Both the position numbers and the translations under genes were made by a program. Below, in pieces: positions 24,310 to 32,419 of a stretch of DNA of 55,037 bases (the first letter of the stretch is position 1; every line of letters begins with the position of its first letter). The notes under the pieces are model-generated. The model saw nothing but the letters and a program-made list of their open reading frames with translations, was not told the origin of the DNA and did not search any database. The stretch is from contig CBDUYN010000048.1 in assembly GCA_965371445.1 (NCBI GenBank), positions 1-55,037 of the forward strand, read 5' to 3'. Origin of the DNA: DASWIG01 sp965371445 (lineage in GTDB: Bacteria > Acidobacteriota > Thermoanaerobaculia > Multivoradales > J023).

Positions 24310-25328
24310 CGCAGCAGGATGTCGTCGAAGGACCGATGGGCCTTCTCGGTCAACGAAAAAGCGGCCTCGAAGCGGGAGACGGCCCCGGAATCGAGCCGTG
24401 CCTCGGCGAGCGACGTCGCCCGGGAAAAAGCCTGCTCCAGGTGCTGGGTCGCCATCAGGATCTCGGCGTTGGCGTCCGTGCCCGGCCGCTCGGGCAGACG
24501 GGAACGCAGAGCCTCGAGGCGCCCAAACCACTCCTTCCGGTAACTTTGCCACTGGCGGATCTTGCGCGCCTCGTCCTCCGGGTCGACATAGTTCGGAGCT
24601 GTCGGTTGCGAGAGCTCCTCGATGTGGCCCGACCCTTCGTCGACCAGCGCCATCAGGTCGCCGGCCAGGTCGCGGTAGGTGGCGAGCGTGACGCGATCGT
24701 CGCTCGCGGCGGCGTTCGCCGTCCGGTTGAACCAGGAGGCCGGGGAGAAATACCGTAAGCGGAGCCTTGGCCACTCGGCGCGTGCTTGTTCGAAGCTTTC
24801 CAGCGTCGCCGTCTCTTCTGGAAGGCCGGCCATGAGCAAGTCGATCTGCGTCGCCGCCTGCCGGCTGATCTGGTGCGGGCTTGTGCGCAGGCCCTCGGCG
24901 AGAGCGGCAAGGGCGAGGCGCGCGTCGTCGGTCATCAGTGCGAGGTCGCTGGCCGGGTTCTCGTAGAGGGCCGTCTCCACCGTCTCGATCGCCTCGCGGT
25001 AGCCTTCCGGGTCGAGCTTGTGAGCCGTCTGGGTCTCCGGGACCAATGCCTCCTGCTCGCCGCCTTGATTCCTGAGCCCCGGGAGGAAGACGCCATAGAT
25101 GACGAGGACGATCGCCAGGATCAGCAGCAGCAACGGGAGGAATTGGGGCTTCACCGGCGGCGGCGCGGCGATAAGCCCCTCCTTGCGGCACACCGCGCAC
25201 CCGGAGGTCAGCCTGGGGTCATAGTGCAGGCCGTGGATCTTGCACTTCACCATCCGCTGGCGGCGTACCGTCCAGTGCTCTTCGTCCCGCTTCTCTTGGG
25301 CGTCTTTGGGGCTCTCCTGTTCGTTCAT
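24306..25328 (-). CDS. Zinc-ribbon, single-pass membrane protein of unknown function
   Basis: 340 residues. The N-terminus is charged, then has a possible zinc ribbon (CKIHGLHYDPRLTSGCAVCR: C-x2-H-H pattern with C-x2-C), followed by one membrane helix (FLPLLLLILAIVLVIYGVFL). The outer part is largely helical (TQIDLLMAGLPEETATLESF; HLEQAFSRATSLAEARLDSG) with no recognised enzyme motif. It is convergent with mtnA and divergent from the kinase gene. I do not recognise the family; a cell-envelope or signalling role is only a guess. Confidence 0.7.
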   Translation of the reverse strand: MNEQESPKDAQEKRDEEHWTVRRQRMVKCKIHGLHYDPRLTSGCAVCRKEGLIAAPPPVKPQFLPLLLLILAIVLVIYGVFLPGLRNQGGEQEALVPETQTAHKLDPEGYREAIETVETALYENPASDLALMTDDARLALAALAEGLRTSPHQISRQAATQIDLLMAGLPEETATLESFEQARAEWPRLRLRYFSPASWFNRTANAAASDDRVTLATYRDLAGDLMALVDEGSGHIEELSQPTAPNYVDPEDEARKIRQWQSYRKEWFGRLEALRSRLPERPGTDANAEILMATQHLEQAFSRATSLAEARLDSGAVSRFEAAFSLTEKAHRSFDDILLR

Positions 25329-25492
25329 GGTCCGCTGCGATCCGCCAGTAATGGGGGTAAACGTCGATGAAGACTGGATTTTAGCGCATCTGGCCGATTC
25401 CTGGAAGGGGCTTCGCCGCCGCGGCGGCCCCCGGGCGCCGTGCCACGCCGTGCGCTCGCCGTTTGCCGGCCGTGCGCTATGATGGCGGCGAC

Positions 25493-28198
25493 ATGTCGAT
25501 CGGCCCGACCCTTGGCAGCTACAACATCGTCAGCCGGCTCTCCGTCGGCGGTATGGGAGAGGTCTATCTGGCCGAGGACACCAAGCTCCACCGCAAGGTA
25601 GCGCTCAAGGTCCTGCCGCCCGAATGGGGATCCGATCCCGAACGCCTGGAGCGCTTCCAGTGGGAGGCCCAGGTGCTGGCGACGCTCAACCATCCCAACA
25701 TCGTCACCATCTACTCGGTCGAGAAAGACGAGGACATCCACTTCTTCACCATGGAGCTGGTGGAGGGCAAGACCCTGGGCGAAACCATCCCGGTCGGAGG
25801 GCTCCCCCTCGACCGCTTCCTGGAGATCGCCGTCCCGCTGGCCGACGCGCTCGCCACCGCCCACGAGCGCGGCATCATCCACCGCGACATGAAGCCCGGC
25901 AACGTCATGGTGCGCCCCGACGGCCGGGTCAAGGTCCTCGATTTCGGCCTCGCCAAGCGTGAGCCCACGGATCCGAAAGCCGAGCCGGAGCCGGAAGAGA
26001 CCAAAGAGCCGGCCCTCTCCGAGGAGGCCCTGAGAAAGGAGCCCCAGACCCAGGACGGACGCCTCCTGGGCACGGTGGCCTACATGGCGCCGGAGCAGAT
26101 GGCGGGCCTGGAGATCGACCACCGGGCCGACATCTTCACGCTCGGCGTCGTCTACTACGAGATGCTGACCGGGGTGCGTCCCTTCGCGGGCTCTAACTGG
26201 GCCGAGATGATCTCCGACCACCTCACCGAGCGGCCGACCGCGGTGGCGCCGCTCGAGGCCCGCCTGCCGGAACGGCTGGAGGAGATCATCCAGCGCTGTC
26301 TGGAAAAGGATCCCGAGGTCCGCTACCAGACCGCCGTCGAGCTCCGGGAGAACCTGAACGATCTCCAGCTGGAGGTCGTCTCCGGATCCTATTCCTCGAC
26401 CCAGATCGTGCGTCCCGAGATCCGCCGACCGCGGCCCTGGAAGGCGGCGGCGGGCGCCGCGGCCCTTTTCCTGGCGGCGGCGCTCGTCGGCTGGTGGAGC
26501 CTCGGTCCCGGCGAAGACGGTGTGGCCGTGACCGGCGGCACGGAGGCCGAAGAGAAACGGATCGTGGTCCTGCCGTTCGAGAACCTCGGCCCGCCGGAGG
26601 ACGAGTACTTCGCCGAGGGCATCACCGAGGAGATCACCAGCCGCCTGGCCTCGGCGAGCGCCTTGAAGGTCATCTCACGCACCACGGCGCGACGCTACGA
26701 CCGGGCCCAGCGGACCGGCAAGGAGATCGGCGCCGAGCTCGGGGTCGACTACCTGCTCGAGGGGACGGTGCGCTGGAGCCCCGGCGAGGACGGCAAGAGC
26801 CGGGTCCGCGTCACGCCCCAGCTCGTCCAGGTCGCCGACGACACCCACCTGTGGTCGGCACGTTACGAGCGGGTGATCGACGACATCTTCGCCGTGCAGT
26901 CGGAGATCGCCGAGGAGGTGATCCGCCAGCTCGGCATTGTCTTGCTCGAGCCCGAGCGCCACATCCTGACGGCCGCGCCCCCGACCGAGAACCTCGACGC
27001 CTACGAGGCCTACCTGCGGGGCATGGACTACGCCACCCGCCTCGATCCCAAGACGGATAACTGGCGCCTGGCGGTGTCGATGTTCGAGCGTGCGGTCCGC
27101 CTCGACCCGAGCTTCGCCCTCGCTTACGCGGAGCTCTCGCGCGCCCACTCCTTCCTCTACAAGCAGTCGGTCAACCCCAACGAGTCGCGCCTCGCGGCGG
27201 CCCTCGCGGCGGCCGAGAAGGCCCTCAACCTCGATCCCGAACGGGGCGACGGACACCGTGCCCTCGGCTATTACTACTACTGGGGCCACGGCGACTACAC
27301 CCTCGCGCTCCAGGAGTTCGCGATCGCCGCCGAGCGGTTGCCCAACGACAGCGCGCTGCTCGAAGGCATCGGCTACATCCGGCGCCGGCAAGGGCTCTTC
27401 GACGATGCCCTGGAACGTTTCCAGGAGGCTTTCGAGCTCAATCCGCGCAGCTCCTGGCTCGCCGCCGAGCTCGCCCACACCTACACCAACCTGCGCCGTT
27501 ACAAGCTCGCCGAACGCTACTACGACTACTCCATCGCCGCCGCTCCCGACCAGCCTCACCCCTACGAGCTCAAGGCCATGAACGCCCTGCGCTGGACCGG
27601 CGACACCGAAAAAGCGCGCACCATCCTCCTGGAGATGCCCCAGCAGGCCGAGACGTCGACGCTCTTTACCCGCTTCCAGGTGGAGCTCATGGCGCGCAAC
27701 CACTCGGGCGCCCTGGCCCAGATCCGCTCGGCCAAGAGCGACTTGATCGGCATCGAGTCGGCGCTCTTTCCAAAAGACCTCCTCCTCGCCTTCGGCTACC
27801 GTCAGATGGGCGACGCCGAGCAGGCCCGCAACCACTACGAAAAGGCCGTCCGTCGCCTGGAGCAGCGGCTGGAGGGACGCGACGAGAACCCACGCGTCTT
27901 TAGCGCCCTGGGCCTCGCCTACGCCGGGCTCGGCCGCAAGGACGAGGCGATCCGCCTCGGACGCCGGGCGGTGGAGCTCTACCCCGTCACCCGCGACGCC
28001 TTCGTGGGGCCGGAATACGTCGAGCACCTGTCGGTGATCTACGCCGTCACGGGCGAGGCCGAGGCCGCCGTCGACCAGCTCGACTACGTCCTCTCGATTC
28101 CTTCAGGGGTCTCGCGGGCGCTGCTCAGAATCAGCCCGCGGTGGGACTCGCTGCGCGGCCATCCGCGCTTCGAGCGTCTGATCGCGGAAGAGATGTAG
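25493..28198 (+). CDS. Transmembrane Ser/Thr protein kinase with FlgO/TolB-like and TPR extracytoplasmic region
   Basis: 901 residues from ATG 25493. The kinase domain (about 8-275) has LSVGGMGEVYLAED, VALKVLP (ATP Lys), IIHRDMKPGNVM (catalytic Asp), DFGLAK and YMAPEQMAG; an acidic insert (PKAEPEPEETKEPALSEEAL) lengthens the activation segment. A membrane helix follows (AAAGAAALFLAAALVGWWSL). Outside are a domain with IVVLPFENLGPPEDEYFAEG, LEGTVRW and TPQLVQVADDTHLWSARYER, then about eight TPR units to the end. This architecture is abundant in Acidobacteriota. It probably phosphorylates cytoplasmic targets, perhaps FHA partners, in response to envelope or protein-binding signals; targets cannot be read from sequence. 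Confidence 0.92.
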   Translation: MSIGPTLGSYNIVSRLSVGGMGEVYLAEDTKLHRKVALKVLPPEWGSDPERLERFQWEAQVLATLNHPNIVTIYSVEKDEDIHFFTMELVEGKTLGETIPVGGLPLDRFLEIAVPLADALATAHERGIIHRDMKPGNVMVRPDGRVKVLDFGLAKREPTDPKAEPEPEETKEPALSEEALRKEPQTQDGRLLGTVAYMAPEQMAGLEIDHRADIFTLGVVYYEMLTGVRPFAGSNWAEMISDHLTERPTAVAPLEARLPERLEEIIQRCLEKDPEVRYQTAVELRENLNDLQLEVVSGSYSSTQIVRPEIRRPRPWKAAAGAAALFLAAALVGWWSLGPGEDGVAVTGGTEAEEKRIVVLPFENLGPPEDEYFAEGITEEITSRLASASALKVISRTTARRYDRAQRTGKEIGAELGVDYLLEGTVRWSPGEDGKSRVRVTPQLVQVADDTHLWSARYERVIDDIFAVQSEIAEEVIRQLGIVLLEPERHILTAAPPTENLDAYEAYLRGMDYATRLDPKTDNWRLAVSMFERAVRLDPSFALAYAELSRAHSFLYKQSVNPNESRLAAALAAAEKALNLDPERGDGHRALGYYYYWGHGDYTLALQEFAIAAERLPNDSALLEGIGYIRRRQGLFDDALERFQEAFELNPRSSWLAAELAHTYTNLRRYKLAERYYDYSIAAAPDQPHPYELKAMNALRWTGDTEKARTILLEMPQQAETSTLFTRFQVELMARNHSGALAQIRSAKSDLIGIESALFPKDLLLAFGYRQMGDAEQARNHYEKAVRRLEQRLEGRDENPRVFSALGLAYAGLGRKDEAIRLGRRAVELYPVTRDAFVGPEYVEHLSVIYAVTGEAEAAVDQLDYVLSIPSGVSRALLRISPRWDSLRGHPRFERLIAEEM

Positions 28199-28220
28199 GG
28201 GGCGCACGGCCGTGCGCCCC
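28199..28220. terminator. Bidirectional hairpin terminator
   Basis: A perfect 22-base palindrome made of GGGGCGCACGG and its complement starts right after the kinase stop codon and lies 15 bases from the stop of convergent sodC. High stem stability and location suit termination from both sides, although there is no U-tract. Confidence 0.6.
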
Positions 28221-28235
28221 GGTGAGGATTCGCGG

Positions 28236-28874
28236 CTATTCGCCGGCCTCTTCGTCGCCGCCTTCCTCGGCGCCCGCGTCCTCACCGCCCACGAGGGCGA
28301 TGACGCCGCAGCCGAGCCGTGAGCCCGCCGCGCCGGTGGGCTGCGAGGTGAGGTCGTCCTCGCCTTCGTGCAGGATGACGCCACGGCCGAGGGCCGAGGT
28401 CGGTCCGTCGTCGAGCGTCAGTCTGGTCGAGGTGAGCTCCAGGCGTCCGGTGCCGTCCTCGCCGACCTCGATGTTGCCGAGGTCGCCGGCGTGGCTGCTC
28501 TCGGCATCGGGTCCGGCGTGGTCGATCCCGGCCGGGTTGAAGTGACCGCCGGCCGACGTGAAGTCCTCGGCGCTGCAGTCGCCGACCTCGTGGATGTGGA
28601 AACCGTGCAGGCCCGGGGCGACGCCCGCGACCTCGGCGGTGATGTGGACGCCTTCCGCGGTCGCCGTCAGGATGACGGTACCGCTGACCGAGACGTCGGC
28701 GCGCGACTGGATCTCGGCTATGGCCACGACCTCTTCGGCCGGCGCCGCGGTCGCGGCCGGTTCGGCTGCCGGGGCCGGCTCCGTCGCCGCTTCTTCTTCG
28801 GCCGCCGGACAGGCCATGAGGAACAAGGCCACGAGTGGCAGGGCCGTCCAAACGAACCATCTCGTCTTCTGCAT
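28236..28874 (-). CDS. sodC: Cu/Zn superoxide dismutase, lipoprotein
   Basis: 212 residues. A lipoprotein signal (LPLVALFLMAC, lipobox LMAC) is followed by a low-complexity Glu/Pro/Ala linker (AAEEEAATEPAPAAEPAATA). The enzyme domain has GLHGFHIHEVGDCS (Cu ligands), GGHFNPAGIDH, HAGDLGNIEV (Zn/Cu ligands), VILHEGEDDLTSQP (active-site His) and GSRLGCGVIAL. All metal ligands and the disulphide Cys pair are present. It should remove superoxide at the envelope. An acidic C-terminal tail (EDAGAEEGGDEEAGE) is unusual for the family. Confidence 0.94.
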   Translation of the reverse strand: MQKTRWFVWTALPLVALFLMACPAAEEEAATEPAPAAEPAATAAPAEEVVAIAEIQSRADVSVSGTVILTATAEGVHITAEVAGVAPGLHGFHIHEVGDCSAEDFTSAGGHFNPAGIDHAGPDAESSHAGDLGNIEVGEDGTGRLELTSTRLTLDDGPTSALGRGVILHEGEDDLTSQPTGAAGSRLGCGVIALVGGEDAGAEEGGDEEAGE

Positions 28875-29002
28875 AGGGCTTCTCCTTCCTGGATTTCAAA
28901 CAAGTTCGTGCTGATGAGTGACTCCGGTCCATCTTGGCACAGATTCGCCTTGGTGGGCGCGCGGGTACGTCCCTTCTCCTGAGGAGCTGGATCTCGATGC
29001 GG

Positions 29003-29336
29003 TCAAGCCCGGCCGAAGACCATGTCGACGCCGATGAAGAGTTGCTCAAGCTCACGCTCGGAGATCTGCCCCGTGCATTCGACGAGCTGGTGCTTGTTGA
29101 CAGCCAAGACGAGGGAAACGTTGGCCGCCGAATCTCTCGGCAGACCCGTCGAGGAGGTCGGTAGGAGCACGTTGCCAGGAGCTTCTGCCCAGCGAGTCTC
29201 GGTCGTCAGGGGGACACAGACGACGGTCGAGATTCGGCTGCGGTTGAAGCGATCTCCCTGGACGACGACGACCGGCCTCGGAGCCCGCCGGCTCGGGGAG
29301 GTTCGTCCACCAGACCTCCCCTTGTCGAATCACCAC
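29003..29336 (-). pseudogene. mazF: Frameshifted MazF-type toxin
   Basis: The frame from GTG 29336 reads VIRQGEVWWTNLPEPAGSEA, a typical MazF/PemK start, then loses homology. The frame one base away continues the family exactly: RPVVVVQGDRFNRSRISTVV, CVPLTTETRW, NVLLPTSSTGLPRDSAANVS and LVECTGQISERELEQLFIG, ending at TGA 29003-29005. The total of 334 bases is one more than a multiple of three. The shift falls at about 29280-29290 in a GC-rich stretch. The endoribonuclease is therefore broken unless this is a sequencing error. Confidence 0.8.
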
Positions 29337-29566
29337 TTGACCTGCGAGAGGACGTCGTTGGCCGTATCGGTGACGAATCGGTCCTCCGGCTCGGTGATCG
29401 AGTCGACCACCGCGTTGAGACGATCGGTCACCGTATCCGGGTTGTGACGCGTCACGTACTCGTCCACGGCCTCGGCGTAGAGCTGGCTGCGGGTCTTGGA
29501 GAGCTGATTCGCGAGCCCTTCCGCCTTGTTGAAGATCGGATCAGGAATGGAGATGGCAGTCTTCAT
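29330..29566 (-). CDS. mazE: Ribbon-helix-helix antitoxin (MazE-type)
   Basis: 78 residues from ATG 29566. MKTAISIPDPIFNKAEGLAN, then QLSKTRSQLYAEAVDEYVTR, is a ribbon-helix-helix DNA-binding start; the rest should bind the toxin. It overlaps the GTG start of the mazF remnant. No ribosome-binding site is present, but a strong extended -10 lies exactly where a leaderless message would require it. Confidence 0.82.
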   Translation of the reverse strand: MKTAISIPDPIFNKAEGLANQLSKTRSQLYAEAVDEYVTRHNPDTVTDRLNAVVDSITEPEDRFVTDTANDVLSQVKW

Positions 29567-29572
29567 ACCACG

Positions 29573-29581
29573 AGTATAACA
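29573..29581 (-). promoter_or_regulatory. Extended -10 promoter of mazE, apparently leaderless
   Basis: On the minus strand, TGTTATACT (TGn plus TATACT, -10 at 29578-29573) is followed by six bases and then the ATG at 29566. Transcription should start at the A of the ATG. No -35 match was found, in keeping with an extended -10 promoter. Confidence 0.5.
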
Positions 29582-29677
29582 CACCGGTTCCGCAACGACT
29601 TCCTGCCTCGACACCGCGAGCGACCTCCTTCTGGGCTTGGCGGACCCCTGAGGCCTGCCTCCGGCGTAAGGGGCAGG

Positions 29678-30076
29678 CTATTCAAGGACCGGGACGATCT
29701 TCGCTTCGAGAATCGCCCGATCCCGGGTCAGAAGGGTCGCTCCCTGGACTCGTGCCGTGGCGACGATGATGCGATCCGCCGGATCCCGATGGAAGCTGTC
29801 GGGTAAGGCCGCGACTTCAGCCGCGATCGTGGGCGAGATACCGACCCGGCGAACCAGAGGTGGTGCGGTGGCCTTCTCGAGCCACTCGCGCAAGGGGAGC
29901 CGAAGCTCGACTCGGCCCAGACTGTAGAGCGTCGCGATCTCCCAAAGCGAGATTTCGGACAACCACAAGGGATTCTCGGCGTCGGCCTTCTCGAGAACCT
30001 CGATATAGGACTCCGGCAGACGGGGATCCTGACACAACCACCAGAGGAGGACATGGGTGTCGAGCAGAGGCTTCAA
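29678..30076 (-). CDS. vapC: PIN-domain ribonuclease toxin (VapC)
   Basis: 132 residues from TTG 30076, which overlaps the antitoxin stop (TTGA). PLLDTHVLLWWLCQDPRLPE (first Asp), LSEISLWEIATLYSLGRVEL (Glu), FHRDPADRIIVATARVQGAT and LLTRDRAILEA give the full set of PIN acidic residues. This is the FitB/VapC subtype with the DTHVLLWW start. Frame and motifs are complete. Confidence 0.88.
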   Translation of the reverse strand: MKPLLDTHVLLWWLCQDPRLPESYIEVLEKADAENPLWLSEISLWEIATLYSLGRVELRLPLREWLEKATAPPLVRRVGISPTIAAEVAALPDSFHRDPADRIIVATARVQGATLLTRDRAILEAKIVPVLE

Positions 30077-30321
30077 TCCAGCTTTCCCCGCTCCGCATCC
30101 CAGGCGTCTGCCGGCAAGACCGGCTCGACGACGTCTCCGTGGAGGACCACGGTTCCAAACAGCTCTTCTTGGGGGTATCGGGCAGCCGTTGGGACGGGTG
30201 GTACCAATTGGGCGACGGGTTTGCCGCGCTTGAGGATGGTGACGGTCTCCCCCGTGGTAGCAACCTCGTCGAGGATCGCCAGGCACTGGGCCTTGAACTT
30301 CGTGGCGCTGATCGCTTGCAT
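30073..30321 (-). CDS. vapB: Phd/YefM-type antitoxin
   Basis: 82 residues from ATG 30321. MQAISATKFKAQCLAILDEV, then TGETVTILKRGKPVAQLVP, is the Phd/YefM DNA-binding fold; the C-terminal segment (FGTVVLHGDVVEPVLPADAW) matches the antitoxin tail that blocks PIN toxins. The promoter places the transcript start at the ATG. It overlaps the toxin gene by four bases. Confidence 0.86.
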   Translation of the reverse strand: MQAISATKFKAQCLAILDEVATTGETVTILKRGKPVAQLVPPVPTAARYPQEELFGTVVLHGDVVEPVLPADAWDAERGKLD

Positions 30322-30327
30322 AAGACC

Positions 30328-30356
30328 AGTTTAGGTGACCAGTCACCGGGTGTCAA
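30328..30356 (-). promoter_or_regulatory. Promoter and operator of vapBC, apparently leaderless
   Basis: On the minus strand TTGACA (30356-30351), a 17-base spacer and TAAACT (30333-30328) are followed by six bases and the ATG at 30321. The spacer contains the perfect inverted repeat GGTGAC-TG-GTCACC, a likely antitoxin operator. This is the third toxin-antitoxin pair here with a start codon at the predicted +1. Confidence 0.6.
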
Positions 30357-30364
30357 TAGCTTGC

Positions 30365-30874
30365 TCATCCTCCCAGCCGACGCCGGAGACTGGAGAGCCG
30401 GTAGAGTGTGCCCCAGCTGGTGCCCGGTGAAGCGCCGTCCTTCAAGCTCGAACGCGATCCCCGCCGGACGCCCCCCCTCGCCGCCCGGCAGTGGACGGCG
30501 ACGACCTCGGCAAGCAGCCGCTCGCCGAGCTCTTCGAGGCTCCGGCAACCGGCGAGCACCCCTTGCAGGAGCCCCAGGAGCCGTCGACGCAGCGTCGCCC
30601 CGTCGACGATCTCGACGGCCCCAGGACGCTCCAGCTGCCCGGCGCGCAGAGCGCGGCACGACGCCACGACCTCCGCGATCCGCTCCCGAGCGTCGACGGC
30701 CGTCGTTCGCCATTGACGCAGGGCCTCGTAGAGCTGCACGAGTTGCGGGCGGTGGGCGACGAGCGCCACGCTCTCCGCCGCCAGGCGCTCGAGATCCTTC
30801 CAGCGGCCTGTCTCGGCATAGAGCTCCCCCAGCTCGAGGCCGACGTCGGCGTCGGCTTGCGCCGGGGCCAGCAA
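30365..30874 (-). pseudogene. C-terminal fragment of a TPR-type protein
   Basis: The frame contains VGLELGELYAETGRWKDLER, LAAESVALVAHRPQLVQLYE, ALRQWRTTAVDARERIAEVV and ASCRALRAG, helical repeats like the last part of the TPR proteins common in this lineage, then an Arg-rich tail without clear homology. No matching N-terminal part lies upstream; that DNA instead holds an aminopeptidase fragment on the other strand. It is most likely a remnant, but expression of a short protein cannot be excluded. Confidence 0.4.
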
Positions 30875-30917
30875 CTATTCATCCACGGTGGGGTGATCCA
30901 CGAGGAGCTGGCAAGGT

Positions 30918-31184
30918 GTGTCGAGGAGGCAGGCCGCCGCCGAGGCGAACGCCTGGTCGCATGTCGCCCTGGGGCAGAGCTACAAGTCGGCGCTTCGCGG
31001 CGCGGCGTCGATGTCGCGGCGGGAGCTGGAGGCGGTGGGCTTCAACGCGTCCGCCGTCCACACCGACGTCATGTTCGGCTCGCCGGAGGTGAGCGTCGTG
31101 GCGACGAAGAGCCGGCAGGGCGAGGTCACTTTCATCGAACGGGGCCGGTGGACGGCACCGTTCGCAGGCGGCTCTCGCGGCTAG
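30918..31184 (+). pseudogene. C-terminal remnant of an M29-family aminopeptidase
   Basis: The frame reads SHVALGQSYKSALRGAASMS, RRELEAVGFNASAVHTDVMF then GSPEVSVVATKSRQGEVTF. This matches the end of thermophilic-type (M29) aminopeptidases, including the HTD metal-site motif. About 75 residues are recognisable, against about 370-410 in the whole enzyme. The first part is missing and the DNA upstream has no match in any frame I could see. Confidence 0.6.
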
Positions 31185-31209
31185 ATGGACGGATTCGCAG
31201 CTCGTGCTT

Positions 31210-31419
31210 TCGGTCGGCGCGGCGTATGCACGGGAAAAACGGCCTCCGGACCGGCTCGGCGCGGCGTGTGCACGGGAAAAACGGCCTCCGGACCGGCTCG
31301 GCTCGGCGTGTGCACGGGAGAAACGACGCCCCGAGCGGTTCGACTCGACGTGGTTGCGGGAAGAACGTCTCGCGGCCAGACGCTGGACAACGGTGGCACG
31401 GGAGACACGGGGCGTCTGG
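31210..31419. repeat. 42-bp minisatellite, five units
   Basis: Units start at 31210, 31252, 31294, 31336 and 31378. The first two are nearly identical, the third diverges in its second half, and the fourth and fifth are weak. Each contains a TGCACGGGARAAACG-like core. The 42-base period keeps any reading frame open (14 residues), so all three forward frames show peptide repeats. The block fills most of the 306-base gap between the aminopeptidase remnant and the next gene. No spacers occur between units, so it is not CRISPR. Confidence 0.75.
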
Positions 31420-31490
31420 CGAGTGCCACGGTCTCAGAGAGTGTCGTTGCGGCTCTCGCCGCCGCCGTCTTCGCCTGGGAGGCCGACATC

Positions 31491-32294
31491 TTAGCTCTCG
31501 CCACGAGCACGGCCGTCGCGAGTAAGCCCTCCGCGGCTCCCGCCGCCGCTCCTCTCGCCGGGAGGGACGGCGCTTCGACTCTTGCCGGCGCTGCCTGCGC
31601 CTTGGGCGGCCTTCTTGCGGCGGCGGAGGTAGAGGCGTTGTGCGTAGCCCACAAGCCCCACCCGGTAGAAGAGGCTGCGGGCCGCGGCGACGATGTAGCG
31701 GAGCTCGTGGTCGAACTCGCTCAGCATCTGGTCGCGGGCGACCTTGGTCGCCTCTCGGGCGCGAGCTCGCCACTCCAGCTCGGCCTCGGCCCGCGTCAGT
31801 CGCTTGAGGCGGGAGGCGAGCTCCAGGCTCGTCTCCTCTCTGGCGAACGGAGTCCAGGCGGAGAGGGGCTCGGGGAGCTCGTCCTTGGGCCGGTTGAGGC
31901 GCGTCAGCAGGTGCGTGACGTACTCAGCGAGAAGCGCCGGGGCCTCGGGCGTCTGCCGGGCGAAGCCAAGGCCGACATGGCTGCCTTCGCCGAACGCGCT
32001 GACCGCGATCCGCCGCAGGCCGACCACCGCGTCGCGGAGCTTGTCATGGGCCTCGTCCCGCTCGGCGAGGGCGCTCTTGTAGCTCGACGTCTCGTCGCGG
32101 TGCCGTCGGTCGATCCTCGTCAGGCGATCCAGCAGGTCGGCGATGTCCCCGGGGGCGCCCACGAGGAGCTCGGCCCCGCAGCGGCCGTCCAGGAGCCGGA
32201 TCGCCTGCGGCCCGTGCTTCTCGATGAGGCTCTTCGCCTTTCGGCCGCGCCGTAGGCGCACCATCGTCGTCTTGAGTACCGAGTTCTCTGGCAT
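31491..32294 (-). CDS. Hypothetical helical, basic protein
   Basis: 267 residues from ATG 32294, with AAGGAG six bases upstream. It opens MPENSVLKTTMVRLRRGRKA and has long helical, charged stretches (SSYKSALAERDEAHDKLRDA; ELASRLKRLTRAEAELEWRA) that could form coiled coils, then a low-complexity basic tail (GSAGKSRSAVPPGERSGGGS). I recognise no domain. Its tail points into the 42-bp minisatellite, and the IS1-type element begins 106 bases upstream of its start. The ribosome-binding site and codon use suggest a real gene. Confidence 0.6.
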   Translation of the reverse strand: MPENSVLKTTMVRLRRGRKAKSLIEKHGPQAIRLLDGRCGAELLVGAPGDIADLLDRLTRIDRRHRDETSSYKSALAERDEAHDKLRDAVVGLRRIAVSAFGEGSHVGLGFARQTPEAPALLAEYVTHLLTRLNRPKDELPEPLSAWTPFAREETSLELASRLKRLTRAEAELEWRARAREATKVARDQMLSEFDHELRYIVAAARSLFYRVGLVGYAQRLYLRRRKKAAQGAGSAGKSRSAVPPGERSGGGSRGGLTRDGRARGES

Positions 32295-32390
32295 GGCGTT
32301 CTCCTTTCCGGCGGTTTCCCGGGCTTCGACAGGGGTCAAGTTGTGGAGGGATGGCGTCCTTTACAGGATACCACCCCCTGTCAAGCCCTC

Positions 32391-32400
32391 CGACTCGGTG
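32391..32400. repeat. Target-site duplication, left copy
   Basis: CGACTCGGTG directly abuts the left inverted repeat and matches the right copy exactly. Removing the element and one copy would rejoin CCGACTCGGTG to GTGCCGGAATGG. Confidence 0.8.
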
Positions 32401-32419
32401 GTAGTGGGTCAGTTTGAAC
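32401..32419 (+). repeat. Left terminal inverted repeat of the IS1-type element
   Basis: GTAGTGGGTCAGTTTGAAC; contains the transposase stop codon (TCA at 32409-32411 on this strand). Confidence 0.85.

Noticed and set aside
31210..31419. CRISPR array
   Set aside because: Units abut directly with no spacers.
31185..32255. Plus-strand frame that starts with the 14-residue repeats and runs opposite the 267-residue gene
   Set aside because: The non-repeat part is antisense to a gene with a good ribosome-binding site, and the repeat keeps frames open only because 42 is divisible by three.
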